Shown here: positions 24,801-36,414 of the stretch, piece by piece
Position numbering within the stretch: position 1 is the first letter of the stretch
Layout: each line of letters opens with the position of its first letter
Source of the DNA: Baylisascaris procyonis
Lineage: Eukaryota; Nematoda; Chromadorea; Rhabditida; Ascarididae
Direction: 5' to 3'
DNA: 64,000 nucleotides
Assembly (NCBI GenBank): GCA_037389465.1
Contig: JAZARR010000095.1
Coordinates: 3,416,501 to 3,480,500, forward strand
Notes under the pieces: model-generated
Database searches by the model: none
What the model saw: the letters and a program-made list of their open reading frames with translations, nothing else
Told to the model about the DNA's origin: nothing
Translations under genes and position numbers: made by a program

Positions 24801-27800
24801 AATGCTCCGAAGCATGCAAGAAATTGCTTAGACATATGCCGTTTATTGAGTTCATCTTAGCTAAAAGCTAAAATTTAGAGATTAGCTGCGAAATGTGTGT
24901 TATGCCCGGCACATTTGTTCGTAACAAATATTTTACGCGTAACACATTTTTATTCGTCAGATTTAATAATTTGATTATTAGCAAATACGGAAGATTTTAA
25001 ATAGCCATCTTAAAGTATGAAATCCTTCTCATTAATTCGAATGAAAAAATTTCATCAATGGAAAATTTTATGCAATCTTATTTTGCCGTATGCCCATTTT
25101 TATTAACGTTTTCTATGCAAACAACATCTGAAGGTCGCGTTGTCGGTAATAATTCCAAACAAATAGTTAACTGAAGAGCAATAATGAAAAAGTGGCTAAT
25201 CAATGCACAATAAGTGGTAGAATTCGACCTCATAATCACACTACTGTTTATAGAGAATACAGGTGAGCTGTCATTTATCATGTATTACGATGCACTTGCA
25301 ATCGTTTACGCAGATTGGCCGCTTTCTCATTTTCCAGCTTTGCAACATAATTCACCATATGGCTGCATGATTAACTACCATCGAATTGCGTTGCTATTAG
25401 TGAAATTAATCAAAATTTGAACTCATTTAACAAAACTGTATACTGAATCCATTCATAGGTTGATATAAATGGCCTTAAGTTTACGGTAAAAATTCTGATA
25501 AAAGAGAGTTTCCAGTTGGTTGGATGGAATATTAAACGCCCCATATATTTTGATCGAAGTATTAAAAAGAAGAAAATTATTTCGATCTTGAAAGATGCGT
25601 CGCCCGACCTCGATCCACTCGACCACTCATCACATCCACCTATCCTATTCCTCATTTGACACGTATATCCGTTCATTCATTTGTTAATGCCTTCCTAATT
25701 CAGAATCTATTGCATTGTTTGGCTACAATAAATTGTCGTTTCGAGGTCACTCAACGTGGGGATGATCCTTCCTATCCTATGGGTAGAAAATGTTTCCTTT
25801 GTTCTATTCACAAATATTATATCTCATTGGAAAAATACTTTTTGAGTGAAAAGTCAGTCACACCCCCCCCCCCCCTACACCTCCTCCCCTCCAAAGAAAC
25901 CTCTAAAAATTGGACGAGCAGGATCCTGAACTAAGCTGAAAGACCGTATTATATGTGCTACAAAAATTGTACGTTTAATTGCCATTAGTTCAGAATACAA
26001 TATTTCAAGAGTGTGGAATGCGTATTTCTTCGCTGTATTGTTCTTATCCCACAATCATTTACTGTGTACTAAACATTTATTTTTTTTTTATAATCTCAAT
26101 ATAGTTATTGCGTTCCTCAATGTCACTTTTTTTTTTCCTCGAAATCAAGCAATGAACACAAAGAATTCAGGTTGCTTATATTATTAATATGTAAATTCGG
26201 TTTGGATGGTCGGAAACTATAAAAGATCGAGGAAACTGCTAGTCATAGATCGACGAGGTAATTTTTTCCACAGTATCTGAAGGGATCTTGAATCCGCGAC
26301 GACTTGTTCCCACTGTGAAAATTTTTTTTTGCCAAAACGTAATGCAAATCATTCGACAAATATTTTCTCATTCGTATATCATTCACTCAACGGGCGATTT
26401 GACTGGAAATGCACTCACTCTCTACGATAAAATCAGCGAGTTTTATTATGCAAATCGTTCCATTTTTTCTCAATTTTAGTTGAACAAAACCAACATTTCA
26501 TTTCATTATTTGACAAAAATTAAGCCTTTCAACCTACAAAGCTCTCAAATTCTTTGTAAAAATTATATCTTATCAAAATTTCTCATCTTTCCTTTCAGGT
26601 TTTTTTCAACATTTTTGCTTTGCTATTTTCGAAATTCCGGAAGTTTTCGGTGAAAATTATTTACATAAGAAATTCTTTGGTGATTGTTTTTACCCAAACG
26701 TTTCACAGTTCAATCGATGTTGCTTTACGATTTTGGCATATATTTGCTCATTCGTGAGTTTTTTTATTCAATGTAATGACGCAGCGCTTAATCATTTGCT
26801 CTCAAAGCTTAGAAATTCGATTTTTCTTTCCACTATTTCTCACAGTTGATTTTTTTTTTTTTTTTTTGGAAATCAGTTTCAATCGCTGTTTGTAATAGAT
26901 TTATTGCTTTGGCGGTATCAATGGCTTATTATATTAGTAACCCCCTTAACGTGACTCTCGTTAAAGATTTTTATATCAGTGGAAGGGGAAGGGAGTGGAA
27001 AGCTATCAAGAGGCTTTTGAAGTTATTCTGCACCATTATTTTTCAATTTGATAACGGAAAAAAGGTGGCATACACGCATTTGTGACTTCACAGCAGCTTC
27101 ATGAAGGAAGAAGATCAAAAAAGAGTGTTATCACGATAACTTTGCTTCAACTCTCTGCGGTTATTGATGCTTTATACAACTTAAATTATTTGTGCAGAAT
27201 ACGATATAAAAAGTCCTTCTAACAATCAGTTAAGTTAGTTTGCTCTCAATAGTAAATAGTAGTTTGCTTAACATTACTCTGTGGAAACTAATTGATATTC
27301 ATTAGCTTAACATTCGGCTATTACATCTTAGCTTTTGAATTTAGGAAGTCAAGTGAAGTAAAAACTTTGAATTTTGATGACGAAAAACTGTACGTTTTAC
27401 TTTATAATTTCATTTGTTCATTGCAAAAAGCCTAATACTTATATTTACACTTTAAACAAAAAATTTCATCCTTACCCCTGTAGCATTTATTTACCGCATA
27501 AATGCCATTTTTCCATTGATCTGATATGATTTACTAAATGATGAGATGTATTCGATTAAAATCGGAAAGTTTTTTATGCATATGATGGTGACAGCTGGGA
27601 AAATTACAGTCATGTTTTGCAACAATGTCAACATGTGGTTAGTAAGTGTTCACTCATCGTCATTCAGCCGTCTGGCCATTCGTCATCCATCACTCATTTT
27701 GTGTTTTCACATGACAGCACTGGTATGTTGCCTTGTATGGCAACAAATGTGTGGCATCATTTCCTCAAAAATCAAATGAATTTCTTGATGTAGTCAACGC

Positions 27801-28860
27801 GTCTACTTTCTACATAAGTTTATATTTTTCATTCATTACATTAAATTGTAGTAGTGCAGTAATGCTTATACTGTATTTCTTTCCCTTTATAGCGTTAGAA
27901 TTTCACCTCACTACTGTGTATCTTCTTTAATGTTACTACTAATTTTTCAAAAGAGATTTTCATTTTTTTCGACCTTATAATTTGAAAACGAATCCTCACT
28001 AGAATACCTCAAATATTCCATGTAATTTTGAGAAAGAAAGTGACATCTTCCTCAACATTCTATATCCCTTCTCCGCCATTTCCTCAAAACCACCATATGG
28101 TTATAGCTTAATGCGTAAAGAGGCAACATTTCCTAATGCCTAACTGTGTCATTCTTTATGTTATGTAAATTTGACTTGTGATAGTACATTCAATACTAAA
28201 ATGATTATTTATTAGCATCCATTTATCCTAAAACAGTCATTTTCTTTTATTGCCCCACTCATCAACCTGAATAACACCATCCACCTAATTTTTGCAATCT
28301 GTCACACCAACCGTTTATGGTGTTTACTCAGTATGGTAATACGGTAGTTTATGGTGATCGGTTAAACTCAGTTCGACGTCCATTATTCTCCAAATAAACG
28401 GACATCGCATCATTCTGTCTAATAATTACTTACTTTATTCACACAATGTTTTTTGCTTCTTTTAGACATTTTAGTGCTGCGATCATATGATCTTCTTAAT
28501 AAACCTTTAAGCATCCAAGGATGCACACCTATCCACTTATCGTCGCTTATCATGAATATTCATTTATACTCCAATCCAGTTATACATCGAATATCTGTCA
28601 TCGAATTAATGTCTTCATAAAATTCGAAACTAGCTCTAAATTTACTAAATAAAGAGCGATAAAATGAGCTCAAATTCCAATTCAGCAGTCTCCTAAGTCC
28701 TGTTGAAATCCTAAATTTAAACTTTATTATTAAAGCTGTAAGCATAGTTTATCTTTAAAGAATAATAAAGCAGAAAGTTTTTATTGTTGATTCTGTTATC
28801 AGTTTGAGACAGTGCGCGTATAACGCAATATAGTTGTGCTCGGTGGAGTAATGTGACTAT
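15851..28860. other. Gene-poor region, left part
   Basis: Upstream of the pseudokinase start and extending right for about 13 kb, I find no exon that matches a known family and no long frame with consistent splice sites. AT-rich sequence with T- and A-runs prevails. C-rich tracts occur near 16746-16795 and 25863-25875. The largest frames (23174-23482 and 23979-24317, both +) are about 100 codons and give unremarkable translations. The pseudokinase promoter must lie at the left edge. Confidence 0.5.
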
Positions 28861-28874
28861 TGCTTTAGATGTGA

Positions 28875-28946
28875 TGAGGGATAGTTCAGGTGGTAAACCA
28901 TATGACCAATGTACTGACGCTTCCAAGTTCTAATCCACCCCGTGGA
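28875..28946 (+). repeat. tRNA-like element (degenerate tRNA or SINE promoter)
   Basis: TAGTTCAGGTGG at 28882-28893 matches the RNA polymerase III A-box (TRGYNNARNNGG). GTTCTAATCC at 28927-28936 matches the B-box (GWTCRANNC). The distance from T8 to T54 is exactly 46 bases, as in a tRNA without a variable arm. However, the T-stem (CCAAG against CCACC) and the acceptor stem do not pair. A functional tRNA is therefore unlikely; a tRNA pseudogene or a tRNA-derived SINE head fits better. Confidence 0.35.
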
Positions 28947-29082
28947 AATATTTTCTCATATCGCTTCCCATACTTCTCTAATTTTCCCGCAAAGATATTA
29001 TTGGAAAGTTTTCTTGAAGTGTATGACGTGCATGACTCATACAGGACAAACTGCGTAATAGCATAAAAACTCGACAATTATT

Positions 29083-29295
29083 ATGTATGGTCATTTGGCC
29101 ATCCTAGTTCTACTCATCTTGGGTGTCCATGACTTCCACGATTTCACACCACACTCCTCTGGCATTCAGCCAGTTGTTAATCGCCATCGCCTTCACAATA
29201 TGCGGCGCCTTGCATTTAGCTCCGCCCTCAATCTGCAGTCACTTGCTGGCGCTTTACTCGCTCGTCAGCCATCGTTCGTGCATCGGACGACATAG
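29083..29295 (+). CDS. Possible small secreted peptide (unrecognised)
   Basis: A 70-codon frame starts with a hydrophobic segment that could be a signal peptide (MYGHLAILVLLILGV). It is followed by a basic stretch and LAFSSALNLQSLAGALLARQ, an amphipathic-looking segment preceded by Arg-Arg (a possible processing site). The stretch 29090-29380 is clearly richer in G and C than its surroundings, which suggests coding or regulatory constraint. A second frame of 90 codons overlaps it at 29123-29395, and I cannot exclude that this one, or neither, is real. I recognise no peptide family. It has no splice or polyadenylation support that I could see. Confidence 0.25.
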   Translation: MYGHLAILVLLILGVHDFHDFTPHSSGIQPVVNRHRLHNMRRLAFSSALNLQSLAGALLARQPSFVHRTT

Positions 29296-29399
29296 CACGG
29301 CGTGTCCTCATGTTGCTTTAATTGGTCCTCAATGTGTTGGATTCTTCCTAATCTGTCCAGGATTTATTGTTTTCTTTCGATTACCATTACCATGATTTT

Positions 29400-32300
29400 T
29401 GGCCATCTACCTCATTTACTCGAAGGGGTGTTAATAATATTATTTTGGCCAATTTATCAATAATGACAGGACGTTTTTCTATACCACGTCTGCACATTTT
29501 TCTTGGCCATATTTTTTTCCCACTCGGTGTCTCGTTGTTGCCTTTTCAAGAGATCTTTGATAGAAATATTGGCTTTCTGCATGGCCATTACTATACAATA
29601 ATATTTCTTTGTTGATGCGTAACACCGGCTATATCTTAAAAGAAACTATTTTTGAGTACGTTTATGTACAAACACGTCATATATTATCGTCAACACCAAA
29701 TAAAGAGCTATTTCAAGTTCTATTCATGTAAATTCAAATCCAGATAAATAAAGGACTGGCAGCAAAACGAAGAAAGAAATTTTCCGTAATGTTGCCAATT
29801 TTTTTTTCTTTGAAATTTATTGTAATTTGCACTAATAATGTTGAGACATTTTCTTCCCGTCAATATTGTTCATTGGTTTTGCTTCTCTTTTTTTCCGCTT
29901 TGTTCGCAAAAATTACTCATATTATGTGGGTGCCTACCAATTCACTCTTTTTCTTACAGCATTCATTTTTTCCCAAGGTGCTCTATTTACATGCTTCAAG
30001 TTGATTGTTTGCTTTCAATGTTATACTGGAACCTTTCATACGTGCACCTGATGGTTTTTTTTTTTGTTCTTTTCTACTTTTTTTTTTATATTTTGGATGC
30101 AGTAACCTATTGATATTGGTGAAATGTTTGCTGAATAGCTTTTCGACAGTATTGTTGAATGCACTCAACTACACAAAACTTCCACAAATCTCATCGTTCG
30201 TCGATTGCTCAAAAAAAAAGCGGCAATCTTCTTCAATAAAGAACATGTTCTTCAATTGTTGATGTTTTATCCATTGTTAATTCTTTCCACTTGACTTCTC
30301 TAGGTAATGATTCTTGATTTATCGTACTAATAAATCAGCAAAGGCATGCTCATTCAATTTTTTTTTTCTTTTTTCAATCAACGTTACTAGTAATTGAAAG
30401 GATATTTAATATTACGAAACAAATATTATTAAATGAGTATTAAGTATTTAGTTATAAGTTATTCCGCAGTGTTATAAGTATTGAGTATATAAATATTCAG
30501 CCAACTTGGGATCTAAAATAACGTTACAATTCTGCAATTTGTATTGCACTGATGTTGTAAAATGTCAATGATGTCGTTTCAAAAGAAACACGCAATCTCT
30601 AGGGCATTTTCACTAAACAAAGAAATTCCAGAGGGAAAATTGACACTAAATGTGTCCGCATAAACGTAAGAATTAGGGTTGTATGGAATATGCTACAGGC
30701 AAACTTTTCATCTGGATATGCCCACCTATGAGTCACATGCTTCGACTTCTCATCCTTCATTACGTGCCATGGTTTATGCACTTCTATCTCCATCCTAATA
30801 TTAATTTCAGGTCTTGAGAATGTACTATCTCGGTTATAGAGAATTAGTCCTTCATTAATATGCTCGAGTATGTGCTATATAATGGCTATGTGTTATAACG
30901 CATGAGCTTTCATTAAGCAATATGCGTAGGAAATCTCGAACTTGAAGATAAAAGTCCCAATGGTGTAATTTTCATCTCATCAAGTTTCAGTACTTTGTAC
31001 AAGTAAAAATTCATGTTGGTAGCGTTAACTACTGTGTAGATGGTGTAAAATTGACATAGATTCTTCCACCTCTTTCCCTCCATCCCCCTCAAATTGTGGT
31101 ACTCAAAGTTTGTAGTATTCAACTTTTCAGAATATCCTCATTCATCGTAGCAGATTTCATATAGTGGCTAAAAAAAGTTTATAGATGTGGTGATACTATA
31201 ATTTTAGATATGAGCAAAAATTTGTAATCTCGAAATATAACCGCGAATAAGAAACATTACTCGATCAAAGAATTTACATTCACGCTACCATGGAGAGGGT
31301 TTTATGACTGGCCAAAGATGCAATTACTATTACCGAGGTCGACTAAAAAGGTATAGTTATAAAATCGATTTGACATCCCTCTCTTATTTTTATGATCTTG
31401 AAAATATTCATTTTATATTGACTAGTCGATTCATCCCCGTCTACGGACAACGTTTTCACTGATTGTCAGAAATGATCCTCACATTAATCGCTCATTTTTT
31501 TCTTTAAGTTTTGCGATCGTGATTGAAATTATCAGGAATTTCTCTCATATTTAAGTTCATTCTTATTGAGTATACTAGCAACTTGTTATTGGGTTTCTAT
31601 GTGGTTTTAGAAATTTGCTTTCCATTATAGGACTGAAGCTATGGTTACGAAATCTGGTCTGTATTGCGTACGATATAGGATGATTCATATATAATAATGC
31701 ACATAGATTTATCACTTCCAAAATAAGATTTTAGAGTTTTAGAGGGCCAATAAATTTGCATGCATATTACACTAATCAAATGTTCATTTTATGCTAGTCT
31801 AATCGCTGAAGTGCGAAACCTTTATGGAATTTATTCGTTCGGACGCGATCTGTTCGAAAAGATAAAGACATATTTTAGTTTTTATTGGTAACTTCTAAGT
31901 GCTTAGCTCAATGTAGAGAATGGAAAAGCACATATCGTGCCAGATCGCCTGGTGCATTTTCCCATTTATATTTCTCTAGCAAAAACACCGTTTAGCTGAG
32001 CGAAATTCGTTGCGCTTGGCGCACGCATTACTCATTTGCTTTGACATGGAAACAAACGCGCTGACTGCTTTTTCAACTCACCGTTGTCGGTTTATTGCTT
32101 TTTAACTGCTGTCTGTGACATCATCCGTCTTATGTTTGTATGTTAAACATTTCGAAGCCTCAATACGGCAATATTAAATATCCGATTGGTATCTTGATGA
32201 ATCAAAATACCTATTTTCATGGATAGGTAAGGGCGAAAGAAAGATAAATTTTTGTGTCGAAAATACTGCAAATGGCAACTTCACGTCATTTTTGTGATCG

Positions 32301-35300
32301 AAAATGTTCCATCCGTCTTTACTGCTAGAACATTATTGCATCTATTTACACCTATATTCACCTAATGCCATCCTGTAACATTTCGTGCACTCCATCGATA
32401 ACTATATGCTTCATTAAATCTTGCTCAAGAAATAAAGTGCGTGATTTTCATAGCAGAGAAGGCGTGTGAAAAGGAAAGTGACGAATGATGGACTAGCAGA
32501 CACTTTAGTGGATGCTTGTCTCTAAAAAAAGTCGGCAATTAGCAGTAATTGCATTAAAAAATTGTTGCTAAAGATTCAGTCCATGAATAGTTTTGATTTT
32601 CAACTATTTACTTTAGTGAGCAGGTGTGGAGCCTACGAAGGAGAACGCAGGGGGAGGGGAGGCACAAGCGAAGGCCTAAATTAGAGAGCAGATCTAGGAC
32701 GCATGATGATAAAATAAAATTGCTAACAAGGACAACTCAATTTACTATGTGTCATCTCACTTCAAAGTTTGCGCCTAATAATCCTTTAGCAGTTTCTCTT
32801 ATGCTTGGCATTAATTTATTCAGATAAACGAATTTTCTAAGAGAGAAATACATCGTTGAGCTCATTTCATGCTTTTTATTGTGCATAACATTGCGTTCTT
32901 TCCATAACCCACAAGTTTAGTGAATTCTATACTAATATGCTGGAAGCATTCACATCTAATCGAATGTTAGGGAAAATGATGGATGAACTTTTGCCCCTTT
33001 TCCTGCACGTTCCTCTTGGCCTATGTCTCAAAAGGATTGTTTTGAGGGTGCTGATTGCAGTCCTCTCCGCCTCTAAGAAACCCTTTCGTTCTGAATTATA
33101 ATTTTAAAAGTGTTCTAGTAATCTTTTCAGAGTTACCGAGGGCTTTTTTAGGATCATCAAATAGCGGCAAACCGTTGAAAGACATCGAAATGTAACAATT
33201 GAATGTCAACTAAAAGTCACTGATTTGTCCTAGGGCGTCACTTAGAACGGTTGCCGATTGCATGCGGCGATAGGCGTGCACATTACGGAAAATACTGATA
33301 TAAAGTGGGTGGCGAGTAAGTGGACTGATTGGGTGCTTTGCGCTCGCTTTTTATCTATTTCTAACGCAACTTATCGATAAGTTTTTCACAACATCACACA
33401 CTCCTATCAGACAGTCTGTCAACCGAGGATGGTTTCCCAACTTCCGGGCGTTTTTATGTCTTTTTTTATTGGGAGCTTACCGATAACACAAGCTGTTGAA
33501 TTAGTCATCATTGTTACGAATGATCACTACTTCCGGTGATCGCACAGACGATATTCTTCCGAATAATAATTGTTATCGGTGATTGTCATCTATTTGTGTT
33601 CGTTGTCCTTATTGGTCTTTTCGTGTTGTTGAGACTATAAAAATAAGAAAGTCATTCTTTAAAGAAAATTAAGAGGCAAACCAACAAACTCTGAGGATTT
33701 ATCGGGCAGACTCTTTTTATTTCGACCATCCCTAAACTGAATTTATTTATTTAATCCTATTTACAACTGCAATTAAAATTTAATATGACTTTTTAAATTG
33801 ATTTAAATTTATGCTCACAAAAATTGCACATTAAGAGAAAAATTTAAATTTCTATTATTTGTGCAAAATTGCTTATTCGATCCTCATCTTGCTGCGGTTT
33901 ATATTATTGCCTACAAGCAACTCATTAGTGTGAGGTCGAACTCGTTTTCAAATGCAAAAAAGTTTCTTTGATTAACGTTTTGCAGTCTGCAAGAGCGGTT
34001 GCGTATTTGATGTGGTATGCGTGCGCCTGTCAGCTATGCAAGCCGGCAATTCTTTTCGAACGTCTGCGATGCATTTTCAACAAAGGATTACGTATCTCAT
34101 TGGGTGGCAACCACTATTCATTTTAGAGTTGTATTCATTTCTATTTTACCTCAATAAGTATGAGGCATTCCATCACGGGTCATTGCTGAGGAAGTCTTGT
34201 CTCATTCGGGATTTGAAACCGACTTATCTTGTTTGATGATCGTATGCGTTGCTATCGAGCCAGTCGTAAAGCACATTTAATATCTTTTAGTTATATTACT
34301 TATTCAGATACTTTTAAAAATATAATTTTTGGTAGCTAAGTGGTTTTATGTCCCTAAGTGAAACAATATGACTGCTTATGTTTTATTTGTTTCTCAGCAT
34401 CTATGACGTTCATCGATTCATGTCAGAGAACTGCATAATTCATTAGCGTCAAACAATGTGAATGTGTTGCCAATGTCGGAATATTACATGATACATGTAA
34501 TGCAAAGTACCGTATTGCATGATATAGAAGGCCTTGACATTTTGTCTTCTGTGATGTAGTTATTATGTTTGAATAAGTTTAAAGAACGTGACTTTCCATT
34601 CAAAATCCATTCTTCTCTAAGGTGTATTCCATTAAAATGAGATCCTCTATTTCTTTTTAAGACTCAAATGGCGCAAAAGGAACGTCTTTTCAGGACAATG
34701 CGATAAATGCGTGATACTAGCAAACATATTTATGTCCTTAGAAGATGTTATAAATATGTTTGATGATACAAATAAATTTCATCACTATTGTGAGAAGCGA
34801 AGTATTGATACCGTAATTGCACACTTTTTTAAGCTTTGTGAAGAATATTACCGTACTTGTTCATATGTCAGTAATTTGTTTTGAATGTCATTACAACATG
34901 TTGTTCGCTTATTTCAAAGATTTTTTTATCTTTTGCAGTTGGATTCTTCTTTGGATCTGACATCTTTTAATGCTTTTATAGAAGTATACTATTGAGAACG
35001 AACCATTGACATGGTTGATTGCTGACGTAGAAGGTGCTGGGGGGGAGGGGGGAAAAGGGCGGGAAAGGGACATGAGTGAAGTCTTTCCTGAAAATTTCGC
35101 CACGAAAACACCAACCTGCTTAAAAATTATCCCGACTTTCCTAGTAATTTTCCAGCTATGCCTCTCTATCGTTTGCAAAATCCTTCGAGTACTATTATGA
35201 AGAAAAATATAATAATTATAATTTTTTAAAAACATCCTATTTGAATAAATACAATAAATCCTTGCATTTTTCTCTTTGTTTTTATTATAAATAATATCCT

Positions 35301-35495
35301 CGTTAGTGGTGTTATTATTATAGTATATTTCGGTGTCTATATACATCGCTGCTCATGCTGAACTTTTTAGCGCAAAATCTAACGGCACCCGCAAAGAGCG
35401 CTGAAAATTGTGCATCAATCAATGTTTACCTGTTATGTGCATCGCTTATGAGAGAGACGAGAAAAACCACTCAGAGCACATAAACGTGTATTCAC

Positions 35496-35545
<50 letters not shown>

Positions 35546-36414
35546 TGGACCACTGTTATGTTTTCCTATTTAGATGATGTTCTTATAGATTCCATTGTAC
35601 TCAATAGTAATTTAAAAAAAATATTTTGCACATAATATGCGTTTAATTTTTTCAGTAGTTTTAGAAGTGGTGAAAAAACTATCCCACATATTCCACTAAG
35701 GTGAATTTCAGAAACTCACGATGAGATCTATTTTCGGAGATGGGAATAGGTGTTAGGATCGATCCTGGCTGGCCTTTATTTCTTTGATAGCGGTTTCTAG
35801 AGGATGCGATGAACAGATGCCCTATTTAATCAACGGTAAAGTGCCTCATAACTCTAAGTGGAGCAAAAATTAGCATATGCGATATGCACTGATTGTGGGA
35901 AGGTAGCCTGTGTACCTTTTGCCTGTGCTATTGATAGCTTTGGCCTTGATTTTGTGGCCAAATGAAGTTATTCAATTTATGATCTTGCACTGAAATTTGT
36001 GCGCCGATTTTTTTTTCTCATTATATCACGGGATATGCCAGTTTGATGGCTGGTTATTAATGCACAATTTGTTCATTATTTATGCATAATCCACTCATTA
36101 TTTATACGTTCATCGGGATCGATAATCGTAATCTTTGCCTATTTTCTGCAGCGTTATTAACGTTAAAGTGCTTTCACAATACGTCTGTTCTGAACGGAAG
36201 TATTATTTTCCAGGATTTATTATTTTCAGTCATCGACAATTATTATATGCCTTTGGTTATGATATAACAGCTCGGTGTTTTCTTAAAGCATCTACTTTTT
36301 ATTCCATCACTGCCTCGTTATTTCGTACTGCCTGTAGCCGCAACAAGCCGGCAAGCCTCTCGCAAATTTTCATTTTCTTCCCGACGTTCTCGAATCCTGG
36401 TCGGGTCGTTAGAA
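29400..36414. other. Gene-poor region, right part
   Basis: About 7 kb upstream of the ANKRD50-like start, with no supportable gene. It holds a G-rich tract at 35039-35069 and a TA microsatellite at 35499-35542. A 145-codon minus-strand frame at 34909-35346 is low in complexity and reads through the G-rich tract, so it is probably spurious. Untranslated first exons and the promoter of the ANKRD50-like gene are expected in the right part. A TATAACAG acceptor ends at 36270, and a frame stays open from there to the start codon. Confidence 0.5.
35499..35542. repeat. (TA)22 microsatellite
   Basis: Uninterrupted TA dinucleotides about 0.9 kb upstream of the ANKRD50-like start codon. Confidence 0.95.

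Noticed and set aside
34909..35346. 145-codon minus-strand frame
   Set aside because: Low-complexity Asn/Ile/Tyr/Lys-rich translation that runs through the complement of a G-rich tract. No family, no splice context.
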